Source of the DNA: Echinometra lucunter | Taxonomy: Eukaryota > Echinodermata > Echinoidea > Camarodonta > Echinometridae | Length of the DNA stretch: 64,000 bases | Reading direction: 5' to 3' | Assembly: GCA_029962745.1 (NCBI GenBank) | Contig: CM057158.1 | Location: 10,241,780 to 10,305,779 of the forward strand | Made by a program: the position numbers and the translations under genes | In this document: one piece after another, positions 24,084 through 37,217 of the stretch | How the letters are laid out: every line of letters starts with the position of its first letter | Position numbering within the stretch: the stretch's first letter is position 1 | Notes under the pieces: generated by a model | What the model saw: the letters and a program-made list of their open reading frames with translations, nothing else | Told to the model about the DNA's origin: nothing | The model's database searches: none

Positions 24084-26850
24084 GTGTTCAAAAAGGCCGT
24101 GTACTACATGTCCAAACGGCATGCACTTTTACATCTTCTTGTTTCCCCTTTTCTGTATTCGTCCTTCAAAATCTGGGTTACTGGGTTACGATGTGAATGA
24201 AAATAAGACCCAGAATGTCAGAATTCACTATTTCTTCGCCTTCCTATTCGTCTCTCTGTCATCTTTTGCAACACACATCAATTTTTTTTCCCCTCACTTT
24301 CAGTGTTTGACCGTCTCCATCGCAGATATTTTGTGTGAAAATATTGTGATCAACTCCGTACAAAGGTATAATCTATCTGAAACAGCTTTAAGAAATGCGT
24401 TTGATACCCCGAATGATTGTAGTAATTAATAATGTTGAGCGGTATGATCTTGTCTTTTATTTCAAGGAGTAGGCCTATTTCATGGACAGGAGAAGGAAAC
24501 TTTTAGAATTCAATTTTTTAATCAATTTGCTTTGTGTCTGCCTTTTTATTAATGCCCCCATTTTTTATTTATCAGTCGTTTTTTAAATTGTCACATTTTT
24601 TCTTTGATAACATAATCAGTAAAATTTGTTCACATTTTCCAAGTAGTCAGACATTCCAGTTACATCGCGTTAACTAAAATGTAATGGATATTCGAAACAT
24701 CAAAGTTATTTTCAGGGAAAAAAAAAGCCTCTCTTAATTTCTTAGACCGAAATCTGGGACAACTCCAAAATTTGAATAAAAATCTTAACCTTAAACATTT
24801 AGAAATCAATCTTAATGATTATAATCAATGCCCTTCACGGAAATTTCTTCTGGGGGTGAGGGAGGGAGAGAATATATTCAGTATTCGAGGGAACACGCAA
24901 GCGAGGGACGGTGTGAGAGGGGTATCCCCCTCCTTCATGAGAGAGGTTTGCATTTTTAGAACTGAAATTTAAAGGTCAGGTGCACCCGTTGGGTGGAAAG
25001 TTTTGAAAAATTTTCATCATAGTCTAAAAAAGGGGGCCAACTGACACCCTGCTCTCCGTGCTGTGAACGGCCGTGATTATCATTTCTTAATTTAATTTCG
25101 GAGTTGTCCCTAATAACAATCGACTTAGACTGATTTCTAATCAAAGAAATTTAGAGTGACATCTATGTGGTAATACAGAGTCAACAAGAGCACAAGGTAA
25201 TGAGAGAACTTTTGTTAGGTTATGTGATACGGATACATATAATACAGAAAAATAACATTTTTTAAAATAATAGAAAAAAGAGAGAGGGAGAGAGGAGAAA
25301 GAGATGAGAGAGAGGGGGAGATAGAAATAGAACAACGAGAGAGAGAGAGATAGAGAGAGAGAGATAGCGTAAGAGAGGGAGGGGATGGACGGATACGCAA
25401 ACAGGTTGTTACTCTAGAATTAGCCCACTCGATGTAATGCCAAGCAGCAATCAAGTAATTTGGGATGCATTCCCGGTAATTATGCCCGGAGTAGGATCAT
25501 GAAGTATTTATAAGGCCAGAATTCACAGTATAATAGAAGGATAGATTCGCCTCTCCTTCACGTGCATTAATCAGCTACGTATATACGTATGCCTGACTTG
25601 TACAAGCGTGGCGGTCATTAGCATAGATGCAGGGAGTCCGGTGCGTATATCACCATCACTCTAATTCCTCCTCGGTGTATTACCATCATTCTAATCCTGT
25701 AAGGGTGTCATCGAGGCGTGTAGACACGGCTTCCATTCTAATTTTGGGAACAGGAATCCGAATTCAGGTGTATAATTTTACGGAGCTTAAACCCAGATTT
25801 TGGTCAAGGGAATGACTCGATAATGATAGATGTCTTGAACGGCCGATGTTGGAAAAACTACACAGTGGACATGCAAGGCATACGCAGAGAAGGAGGATGT
25901 ATACATGATAATACACATGGTAGTTATATTACATTAACATGAAAAACAGTTTTTGCGGAAGGAAAGGAGAGAATCATTGTTCCTTATTGCTGCCCTCTTC
26001 TATTGATTTCCACCTTTTTCCCCTTTCTTTTCCCGTATCATGTGAAGGGTTAAAGTGCACCATTCACCAAAAGATGTTTTGATTTGTATGTTAGGGGTTT
26101 CCATTTCTGTATATATATTGAAAACAATGAGCTCTAAATATTACTTGTATAAAAAAATAATCAGAGTTCAAAAATACTTACATTAAATAAGAAGCGACTA
26201 GTGGGAACGAAATTATTTCAGTTACTTCCTAAAATCAAATTAAATGGAATTGAAACCCTCTTTTCCAAAATTCATTTATTTATTCATTCAGTATCTATTA
26301 ATTTATTTTCCATTTATTTTCACTTTGATATCCAACTTTTGCTTGAATATCGCTTGGTAGTCGTGGTGACGAACATAATTTCGAATATTTTGAAACATTT
26401 CAATTACTTTCAATAGTCATATCTCGATTTTCCTTTTTCTTTTCTATCCAACCATTATTTTGAGAATTGCTATCCCTAGGTCATATTTTTACAATCCCTT
26501 CATTTTGCTTTTATCTGAATATCGATGCCCTCCATTATTTTGTTTACTTGCTTGTTTCCTATTTTCTGTGTTTTTTTTTTCTATTACTCATGAGTTGACA
26601 TACATGACATAATTGAAGCAAACATTTTGATGTTGCCATGTATGTATGTATTTATTTGTATATTTGTGAATCACGAAAAGTTAGGAGAACCTTTTCATCA
26701 TATCTGTTGATAGGAAGTTGTTTCATTATGTTCTCAGGCACTAGTAATTTTTCTTGTTTCGTTGGTTTTTGTGTACGATTTACCTTTCTCTGAAAAGGGT
26801 AAATGACGAACGTGTAATTGTGAACACTTACGTGCACTCTGAACATAGAC
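23520..26850. other. Intronic DNA, no gene seen
   Basis: Contains (AT)n at 24042-24080 and purine-rich DNA at 25263-25390. Reading frames that span the (AT)n tract are low-complexity artefacts. Confidence 0.6.
24042..24080. repeat. (AT)n microsatellite
   Basis: Pure AT dinucleotide run. Confidence 0.95.
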
Positions 26851-26852
26851 CG

Positions 26853-27002
26853 TTTCCCCATTTCATAAAACTTGTTATAAGTAACAGCTGCCACAATCCT
26901 ATGACAAATTTGCTCTCAGCCACTCAGATGGAAGGATTTCAGTAGCGTATAACAGTTATTGCAAATTGCAATATTGATGACAAGTTTTACGAAACGGGGC
27001 CC
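26853..27002. mobile_element. MITE, family A copy 3
   Basis: The ends CATTTCATAAAACTTGTTA and (reverse complement) GGGCCCCGTTTCGTAAAACT form the TIR. The centre TTTGCTCTCAGCCACTCAGA and TTTCAGTAGCGTATAA match the copies at 5333 and 15263. Confidence 0.85.
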
Positions 27003-28615
27003 AGTATAGCCAACTATCTCCATTCCTTCTACCACGAGCTACCCCCCCCCTTTCCCTACCCCTACATTAAATTTGGTCGAGTCATGACCATGAGGATTTA
27101 GTAGACGCCATTTTGCATGATGCTCATCGGTTACATTCCCCAGTAGGGTTCAGTACGTCGAGAGCCTACCAAACAGAATGGAAATCTAATTTTACAACAT
27201 TTTTTTTTTCCGTGGGGTTGCCGCATCAAATTGTGCACAAAATGTTGTTTTCATGTGCGCAGCGTTCAATGTTTGAAAGCGCAAGATTATTTGCTATTCA
27301 TGTCACACTGCGAAACTGCAGCACTGAAAATGTATGACTATTTTTGTTTTGACTAGAGAGCTCGAGAAAGAGGGAAGTAAAAGAGGCTGGAAAGAGAAAT
27401 AGGCTGGCTCTGAATCAACTGTAAGCAGTATTCGCTACTAATAGCCATATGCAAGATTACCAGGTCTTGTATAACTATGTCACCGTTAATTAGTTCATCA
27501 ATAATTTAAAGAGAATCAATACAAGCAAATTCCATTTGAGTTTTTCTTTTCTTTCCCACGATAGATGTGGCAACCCTTATCGCAGAAGTATCTTTCTAAA
27601 ACTCATTTGTAAATAGAACAAATTTGTGTGCCTCACTACTGCGCACCATTGAGATAACATTTTCTTTCTTGTACATGCAAATGCTTACCAAGTTACACAT
27701 TATCGACGAGAGGGGCGTGAGTGTGTGTTTTTAAGAATGATTAGTCGCAAACACAACCCGAGGTCTAACAGAGGAACCGAAAATCACCCTTTTCGACAGT
27801 TGTCCCTTCGCTAAGTGTCTTGATCCAGGCTAATCGTATTACCGACTGGTGGCATATCAAGACATTGAATATGTCTCACGAAGGGAAAACATCCCACTTT
27901 ACTGTGAGCCATGAGTAGTATACCACTTTAGAGGGCTATGGGTTATATGAGGGGGGGGGGTATTAAATGTGGAAGGAAAGGGGCTTTTTTAGCGCTCATC
28001 TGCCTATGCTATATGCTACCTTACTCTTGTGAAATAATTCTTCACCTAAACTTACTAGTAGTGCATCAAGAATGACTGTTTCACTTAAGAGCGGAGATTC
28101 TGTCAGGAGGGCGAATTACCCCCTTATTCCTCTTTCAAGTAAGCCTTGCTACTGACTGGTGGCGTCTCTGCGTTAGATTGCTCCCCACGCCGCTGGCATG
28201 CTCGAATTAGCGGCGCCAATCCCTGCTATTACAGCTGGTCTACCCAACACCTTACATCGACTCCCGCCCAAGCTCTCGCGGGTTTCATACTACACAACTC
28301 ACTCGAGATTATCATTTCTGTATAAACTAAACAAATACACAGCTTTAGATATGTGGGGAAAAAAAGAAAAAAGAAAGAGCTGGTGCACTGTAGTTATACA
28401 TCTATTTCATATTACTTTCCAAAGATGGGTGACATCAGGTGTCATTATTGCCTTGCAGAATAGCAGATCAATTTCAATAAACCCTGCGGGATTTCAATTA
28501 ACTTCAAAATATCATTTCAACCCATAACTACCATACTCCAATAAACAGGCCATATTAAGGTTCACCTTATTTCCTATCTTTAATACATGCACGGAGATTG
28601 TTTTAGCCATAGGAA
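27003..28615. other. Intronic DNA, no gene seen
   Basis: Contains a G-run at about 27952-27961 and the short repeated phrase ACTGGTGGC (27844, 28155). No coding similarity recognised. Confidence 0.55.
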
Positions 28616-28702
28616 TGTGATGAAGTTTTATTGAATAAAACTTCATCACATTTAGGAATAATTGAAGGGCATAATACAGATGAATATCATCTGTATTATG
28701 CC
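28616..28702. repeat. Two adjacent perfect hairpins
   Basis: Hairpin 1 (28616-28650) has arms TGTGATGAAGTTTTAT and its exact complement around a 3-nt loop. Hairpin 2 (28668-28702) has arms GGCATAATACAGATGA and its exact complement around ATA. Seventeen bases separate them. Confidence 0.9.
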
Positions 28703-28810
28703 ATTTCATAATGTTCTGATTTACGGCTGCCATCTTGATATCCTTTTAAATTCGATTTGAGAGAATAGAAAATAATCATCTTAACCCTTTCATGAGTATT
28801 CATAATGATA

Positions 28811-28817
28811 TGTTTGT

Positions 28818-28856
<39 letters not shown>

Positions 28857-28878
28857 TTTTTTTTTTGGGGGGGGGGGG
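28811..28878. repeat. (GTT)n followed by T13 and G12
   Basis: (GTT)14 at 28811-28853, then a T-run and a G-run, the same T-to-G junction layout as at 593-617. Confidence 0.95.
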
Positions 28879-28879
28879 T

Positions 28880-31334
28880 CCTGTTGGGGCCTCGTATTAT
28901 CTAAAGAAGTCCTGAAAGACTTAAAGACCAGCACGTCGATAACATTCTGCATGAAAAGTCTTCAAAACTTGTTTGCTCCGAAAAGCTGTATCTGAAATCC
29001 TTGCCGAGTTGAATATTATAGGAATAGGTTGATCCATAAAATGACACCATGACAATCTTCTGATGATGTGGACTTATTCTGAAGTTATGTCTTTCTTTGA
29101 TTACCAAAATTTTTCATCAAAAAAGCAAGTAAATAGTTATGATACAAGTCGAATATATAATTTTTTATCATTTAAAAGAAAAAAATTACATCCTTATTAC
29201 TATTTTTAAAATGCGAGCCCCTCTACCCCCTAGTAACAAGCTTTATAAATGGCCCTTAACAACCTACGCCTGTTGAGTAAGAAATATCTCGAGGCATGTA
29301 GAAGATGGGTAATCTAAAAAACTCAACATGATATGATACCCGACATTAGATTGTATTCCACCCACCATGTTAAGAAATATAAGATGATATTCATGGCAAT
29401 ATAATCATGGTAATAGACGTGACATTCAGGACGATCAGAGTGGATCGAGACATAGCTCGAAGGAACAGCTGTTGAATATTCCACTGATTTTTTTTTTTCA
29501 TAATCATTTATATAATTTATCACCGTTTGGAAGACGAACATAATGCTTTATCTGGTGCCCTTTTGCAGTTATTATGAATGCTAATTTTAAGAGGAAAATT
29601 CTTGAGCTTAAGGACAAGCAAATCATAAATTAGGTCTAACCTCGTCAACTGTAGATTGAAATAACCAGATTGATAAGTTGTCAATTAAATATCCAAAACC
29701 TTCCCTCTTCAAAATCAGACATTTTGCATAAAAATGAACTAATTTGCATTTTCAAAAATTCCCACATCGTTTTTGTCGTTTGTAGAGTACCTTTTCTTGG
29801 TAGATTGTTATTCAGGAGTTGAATTATGTGTTGTCATAAGGACTTAAGAATATTTTCGGTCATCTATGATTAAAATAAATGGAAAAAATCGGTAAGTTAT
29901 CATAATATACTTTTCCATGCAAGCATTAGTTCTGAACGCAAGACTGGGATCTTGATATTCGATTAGGGGAATCAATAAACAGTGTATTGAATATCATTTC
30001 CGAGCAGTCGGCTGCTCATTACACAGACTGCTTCATGAATCAGACGTATTGCTTGCCAAGAAAAGGAGAGCAGTGGTTACCGAGTAATAAAAAGGGGCAC
30101 TTAAATACGTGAAAACGTAACAACTCATTTGCTGAAGAGTTCGCTTTTGAAAGCCAGGAGAAGAAAAGATTATGACAAACAAGATTAGGTCGGTCTCAAG
30201 TGGGTCGTTTAAAGAGGATTTCCCTCCCATCCTCACACAATGCAATAATGCCTCGGACATTGTAGCCCATTTCACACCCATAGCTGAGAATCGCCTAAAT
30301 CTTGGTCCAGTTAAATGATTATTACAAAGCATTCAAAACAGATACGTAATTATTACAAGCATTCGTGATGCTTATAGGTCTTTAGGATTATCATTTCATT
30401 TGCCGCACCGTTAACTTGACGAGGAAAATTATATACATTATATCGTCAGATTTGAGATTTTCTTTTACCACTCTTATATACTGTTTAATTGTGATTTACA
30501 TGTACATAAACTGTTATGATTACCTATATTTAATTGCCATTTGTTTTTCATTCATAAATCTAAACATATCTCTCATAAAAGCTTAAACAAAAGTTGTATT
30601 TTAGAATTAGATAATTGTTCCTCTTGCCAAGCCCACTTACAAAACATATCTTTCTTTTTTTTTCTGAAATAGCAAGGCAAATCAATATGCCTGCGGGTGT
30701 AGTATTTCCTGTAATCACAATAAACCCAGAGACTGAGAGAGACTGCTAAGGGAAAACTAGAAGAGAAAGGAATTATTCTGCGTGTCCTATTTAGAACTCA
30801 TATTCATTTGAAACACTGCTGATATTACTGTTGCCAGCTTGTTAGTACAATAACATGCACCCAGTCATTCATAATCTTTGCACTTCTTTGAAAAGTTTTC
30901 ATTTTTCTTGGGTCATACTGCGGCAGCAGTAGTCGTCTTTCCTCTTAAAAAACATTTCCACGTATAACCTCTCTTCACCTCAGTCATTTCAATAAAAGTA
31001 CGACTGAAAACTTCTCAAGGGCATCCCACCTTCATAGCCATGACGACTCGAAACGTGTCATTTCTAAGAGACAAAGCAACTACTCGCCTTGCTGCTGGTA
31101 TTACCGACGAAATGTGTTTTTTCATGTATACCGCTTACTGTGCAGTTAGAAAGTTTGGTTATTTATGCAGATTGATCGATACATGAATAGGTTAGATTAA
31201 CCATTGGCTTCTGAATTCTCTATTTCCCATAAGCTTAATACAGGGGTCACCAGGTTCCCGTAGGCACTGGTTTAACATAACCTGGTTTTGTCCCATTTAC
31301 ATCCGCCTTCTGTCATTCCCATATACATGATATA
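28880..31334. other. Intronic DNA, no gene seen
   Basis: Unstructured AT-rich sequence. No repeats or coding similarity noted. Confidence 0.6.
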
Positions 31335-31610
31335 CTCTCTCTAAAAAAAGAGTGAACGCGTTCACGCTGTTAGGGGTGAATTTAGATTGAATTAAGAGTA
31401 AAATGTGTGATATTCACTCTTTATTCACTCTTTGAGGTGTGACCTCAGGGATCACTCAAGGATTGTGAGTGATCCCTGAGGTTACCCCTAAAAGAGAGAA
31501 TAAAGAGTGAATAACACAATTTTTACTCTTAATTCACTCTTAATTCACTCTTAATTCACTCTAAATGCACTCTCTTCTGAAATTCACCCCTAACAGAGTG
31601 AACACGTTCA

Positions 31611-31646
<36 letters not shown>

Positions 31647-31655
31647 GAGAGAGAG
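31335..31655. mobile_element. Foldback MITE, nearly palindromic, TA-flanked
   Basis: The left end CTCTCTCTAAAAAAAGAGTG mirrors the right end (GTTCACTCTTTTT ... AGAGAGAGAG). GTTAGGGGTGAATT and AATTCACCCCTAAC mirror each other further in. At the centre ACCTCAGGGATCACTC (31442) and GAGTGATCCCTGAGGT (31467) are exact complements. Flanking TA on both sides fits a Tc1/mariner-type insertion. The right half has a triplicated TTAATTCACTC unit and a T-run of about 28. Confidence 0.85.
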
Positions 31656-34600
31656 TAGGTTTCGTAATGCATGCCACCTCATGTCCTTTCTTCATTACTG
31701 GAACGATGTCCATTCTTCATTTTAGTTACGAGTGACTAACGTATGACACAATCTCAAATAACTTCCTGGAACAGTTTGAAATAGGTATATCTGACCTAAT
31801 ATGATATTCGAGAATCGCTTGGCTCAAGAAAATCTGTCAAGTGACTCGCAAAACTCAAAAGAAACAATACTGAATTCCAATGTCTTTAATCAAAAGTTCT
31901 GCGTAAACGGTCATTGGAAGATGGAGTCTCCATCTCCGAAACTGGATCTTCATTCACCCTTTGAGTTGGCTGGACTGTACGCGATCAATACAATACAGAT
32001 CCCCCCCCCCCCCCCCCGCACTTATTTTCGACAGACGATGCGAATTAGATCCGTATGACCATGTAAGGGTTCTTTGCATCTATTAAGATAATAGGTAGAG
32101 AGTTAGGTTCCCCCTTAATGCCTAGTAGAATCATCAGAATGGACAAAGAATGAAAATTCAGTTCCACGTAGCGAATATGAGATGCGAGGTTTGGAATAAA
32201 AGATACGACAGACAACGAGGTGAATGGCTCTTATGAATCAGCGTCAGCTTTTCTGTTCTATCTATATATGTCTTTCTATCATCACCTTCATGTGCTTACA
32301 ATATACAAATGCACAACAAAGAATTTTGAAACAAGGAATACAGATAATGGAGACAAGGACTGGTTGATAAAAATCAAACTATTTTATACTTCCTTTTTGT
32401 ACTGGGTTTTTCTTTAAACATTTTACCGCTGGTAAGAAAGATAATTTGTTATGAATTTCTAAAAAGGGATCAGGATTTACGAATGACACTATACGCCATC
32501 GTCTTTTGCCCAGATGTTTCACTTTTTAATATTTTGCTTCAGGCATTTTTTATATTAGACTCAGAAATTATTACTCATCACCTTCACTATATAAGACTAA
32601 TTATGACCTTAATTTCAATATGCCAGAATTTCCAACGAAGACTGTGACTTAATAATTCACTTTGATAAGTCGTTTGTTCCAAGTCTAGAACCGACACATC
32701 GATCAGAAATGTCAAAGTGTAGGAGGAAGACGTCATCCCTAATTCATCACTGAGAAAAAGGAGTGTAAATAATTGATGAAGAAAAAAACTGGAGGGAAAA
32801 GTTTACGGGAACCCATTAGGGTAATGGGTGTTGATAAAAGAAGAGAGCTCTACCAGTATAAACATCCGTAGTTTGTTTTGTATATCCTTAGCCAATCCTT
32901 CCATTTCATAGGTCCCTAGGACTCGTAGAGACATCCGCAAACTACGACGAGAAAGTGCTGGTGAGAAAACAAATAATGCAATCTTACATTTAATCAGGTT
33001 GCCTGATATCTTGGGGAACAAAAAGCCCATTACAATATAGTTGGAAGCAGCATTATCAAATGATTATCTTTTTCTTCTCAAGTACATAGATAATCGATGG
33101 AGAGCATTTTGTGACTAATAAGTTGTTATACTTCACTGCACGACAATGGTTCAATTGCATGCAGCTCTGAGTATGGAGTGTGAATTAAGGTGTAAAAACA
33201 ATTTTTTCTTCACTATAAGTAAGCATTTTCTACAACACCCCAAACTGACAATAACCGATACTGAATATGTTACAAATCGATGATTACGATGTATACTGAG
33301 CAACCTTAGTCAATGGGCAAAAGGAAAAATTGTGCAGTTGCATCGGAATTCATGCTTTAAACAAGAGTTCATTCTAAAGGGAATCGCATCTTAGGTGACA
33401 ATTCCGTGAAACAATTAGGGAAATGCAAGGGTAAGTCGAAGTCTTTAAAGCCCGTTTTCCTTCTTAGCATTTCAAATTTTCTCGCTTGTCTTAGCCACAT
33501 CCATCTTGCGGCGTGAATACATAAATCATAGACGAGATGGGTGACGTAGAACCAGCCTGGAGAAAGATAGATAGTGGAATGTGTACAGGAAGAGAGAGAC
33601 AGACAGTGAGAACGATAGTGAGAAAGAAACAAAGAAATATGCACAGAGAGGGACGAAGAGAATTATTAAATGGAAAGACTAAAGATGGCATTAACGATTA
33701 AAACGATGTAGTATACAGAAAGGACTTGCAGGAAGTGAAACACCATGTCCTCTTATATCACCAGCACCGTAAATACTCTTTTTTTTGGTTGATAAAATGG
33801 TTTTATACACCATCCAAACTTTCTGAACATAAACTCGTGAACACTATGGACTCTTGTGACACGGTGTCCTCGGGAATCTTACAACTACTTCGTTACGCAG
33901 ACTGTTTTAATTGTCTCTCTCCTGCTTGCCTGTCTATTTTACAAGGCTCGATGACGTGCTCTCCCGTTTATTAAAACAAACATTAATTTACTGTTTCAAA
34001 GGCAGGAGTCCAACCTCCATTTAATTTTCCGCTTAAGCAAACATCCATTAAGGATCGCATACATACACAAGATTTAACACAAACGTTTACGCGCGCACCC
34101 ATTCCCCCACACAATTTTTTCACGCACAGCCCAAAGCGCACACACCTTTTTTCCCGTTTATTTATCCTTCGCCATTGATGAGTTTCATTGCCATCGAAAC
34201 TAATTAGTTCTGAGTGAGTAATTTAGGTAACTAATATGACAAGCAGTTCAATCAAACCTCGATCATAATGAATGAATCATTCCATCGAGGCTGATGTGAA
34301 TCAATATAGATTAAAATAGATGGCGAGGTGATGTGCCTACCAGTTTCTGGGGTGAAAGGGGATGGGAGTCGCCATGTCAGGCCTCCTTTCGAGGTTCTGT
34401 TATAGTCACTGGTAAAGTGAAATTGAAGTTAAGATTGTGACAGATTTAAGTTGCACAGTAACTTTTGTTTTAGCTGCTTGGGAGAAAGCAAATCTTATTA
34501 GCTATCATGAAGTGTGTGAAAGCTGTTATGGTATTTTACTAATGCTTATGATGCACAAATTCATCCTGTCGAATCGTATGAAACACCTTGTGTTTAATAT

Positions 34601-36201
34601 GTATTCATTTTCATTGTATATTAAGCATCACTCTGCTTTAACTTCATTTTAACCCTGTCCTATTTTTCACTTTTATCATGCATGTAGTTTAAAGCATCAT
34701 TATTTTATGTTTTCGGTGCTAATGGTAACTTTTTTCTCAAACAATGTTCAATGATTTATACACGCATCATATGCTGTTCTATAAAAGATACTCGTTTACT
34801 CATAGAATAAATACATTGGAATAATAAATCCATATGAATTGACGATTCTCCCCATATACTTAAACAAAGCTACTAAAATTTACAAGACAGTATAACCACA
34901 GCTTTAACAAGACTCTTCATGTCAGTAACCATTGGAACAGTGGCACTTAACACTGAAAATGTATTGCAAGAAGGAAACCATACAAGTCTTGATTACTTTT
35001 AACTGCATATTATCGATTTCATCTTTAGGTAATACGATTTCCCCTTTTAAGTACCTGTTGAAATAATGACCATTATGGTAGGGTATTCATTTTCTCTTCA
35101 ATTGATATGCATGCCTGATGTCACGCATACTAATTTGAAGACGCTTAAAATGATGTAACACGAAAAATTCATTTATTACATAAAGCTCTCCATACGAAGA
35201 CATAAATTGGTGATTGGAGGCTTCAAAGAAGTAATTGCAATATTAACTATGCAGAAAAGTTGACTGCATTGCACTTTGTGTCCCTCGCTTGATTACGTCA
35301 GGCAAAGAAATCGCTTAGTCAGTGTTTCCTTTCAATACCCGATTATATCTACAGCTCCGGATCAATCGTGATTGTTTGTGGAATCGATTTTTAGTCAAGC
35401 CAACCACGTGGTGATTGCATAGTGGTAAGCTTTCATTATTGCCGATGAAAATGCATTTAATTAAAAATTGTGAGTTTGTGCATTAAGAGGAAGGTGTTTT
35501 AGATTTCATTTTCAAAGAATATGTAATGCATTTTAACCCACAAAAATATGTAAAGTGAGTTTTCAGTGGCATTGCATAAACTCCAAAATCAATGGGGTTT
35601 TTTTTTCTGTCATTGCCGATGGATGAAGGTTCCCTCAAAAGTTTTCTCAACCTTTAATTCTTCTCTCTACTTCACTAACATACATGTGTCATAATGGCTT
35701 GAAAGACTTATATACACCTGCATATCCCATTTATAGTAATATATTGCTTAATACTACTTTATAAGTCTAAATTAAATTGCAGGGTCCGCCGGAGAAGCAG
35801 TAATGATACCGATATGGCTACCCTTGACAAAAAACAAAAGCCCCAAATAAATAATGGTAAAATGGAAATCAGGACAATGTTGAAATGTATCTCCTTTATC
35901 GTTATACACTTCTGAATGTTCTTTGAGATCTTTAAGATATAAGGCTTTTTTCATTAGACTAACTGATGCATTCATACTGCTGATGTGCGTGACTAAAAGC
36001 AGAATTACTCGTCTAGCATTAACACTGGCAAGGAGCAGGTACTTTGTCATGTTTGTCGAAGAGCATAATACCTATTATACTGAACCCTACACACAAAATA
36101 GATTGTTAGATTGTCCCAATATATACAGGATATATATATATATATTTATTCCTTTTGTAGTTTTTGATATCACCAACTCCGAGCAGAACACTATCTACTT
36201 T

Positions 36202-36249
<48 letters not shown>

Positions 36250-36780
36250 GTGTATTCTTAGTAAAATATCAATAAAGTGTCTACATGTTATAATATGTAC
36301 GATAGAAGATATGAAAATATGTCAGAAACGCTTCAGATGTAGGCCACCTCGTCCCCATTTCAGAAAGCATTAGTCCTCCATATTATCTCGAGCGTATGCT
36401 ATCTGCGCCTCTCGGCATAAGCCAGTGTTTATATTCGCATCAGAGTTTCGTGCTATGAATGATAAATCAGCCCAGAGAAAAAACACACCAGGATTTACTA
36501 AAGAAATAAAACGTGCCGTAATCGACAAGAAATGAGACATTAAGGGGCGTAGGAAAGACGTGGGATGGGTAGAAGAAAGATAGGCTTTTAATGATGAGAG
36601 GGGAAGAAAGAGTACTCGCTTTCAGGGATAATTCATGGCAGAGTCCTCACGTAGACATGGTAGAAACGCATTTGCACGCTATAGATACTCGAGGGATTAT
36701 GAATTTAACTTCTAAGTTCTAACTGTACGAACTCAGAATTTAGACTTCTTTTCATGGTTGTTTATAAGCTTCTCAACTTA
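31656..36780. other. Intronic DNA, no gene seen
   Basis: Contains a C-run at about 32001-32017 and (TA)n tracts at 36129-36146 and 36205-36247. Open frames are short and unremarkable. Confidence 0.6.
36205..36247. repeat. (TA)n microsatellite
   Basis: Pure TA dinucleotide run. Confidence 0.95.
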
Positions 36781-37217
36781 ACCTAACAGCGTATATCTAT
36801 AAAATTTTACTCTTAACCTATCTTGTACTCAATAATCTAGCTCCAGAATACATTTTATCCCTTCTATCAACCCATTCTGCAGGTTGTTCGGGTTTACGTT
36901 CATCAAATAATAATGCTAGGCTTAAAGAAATACGTACAAAAAGAAATTGGGGGATACGCATCAGCAGCTCCTTCTTTTTGGAATAAGTTACCTCTAGCTT
37001 TCTCTTCAAACAAGTAACTCCCTTTTCAATTTTAAAACTAGGCTCAAAACTTATCTAATGCTTAGTGCATTTTGTTAAATTTCCTTGTGAGCTTACATTT
37101 AACACAACTCGTTTTTTGATCTTATGTAATTGAAATCATCTTGTGTGCGCCTTGAGCATCTCTTGATATGGATGTGTTGCGCGTTATAAATATTGTCATT
37201 ATTATTATCATTATTAA
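36781..37217 (+). pseudogene. 5'-truncated CR1/L2-type LINE relic, reverse transcriptase C-terminus and 3' tail
   Basis: Translated pieces follow the standard C-terminal order of CR1/L2/Jockey-group reverse transcriptases: KILLLTYLVLNNLAPEYI (from about 36801), SGLRSSNNNARL, then after a frameshift SAAPSFWNKLPLAFS (about 36960), and after another shift FKTRLKTYL (about 37029). A 3' UTR follows with CTTGAGCATCTC ... GCGCGTTATAAATATT and ends in (ATT/ATC)n at 37195-37216, a usual L2-type 3' microsatellite tail. Two frameshifts make it inactive. It lies in the same orientation as SMPD3. Confidence 0.8.

Noticed and set aside
28811..28995. Frame containing a poly-Cys/poly-Phe stretch
   Set aside because: Direct translation of the (GTT)n, T and G runs.
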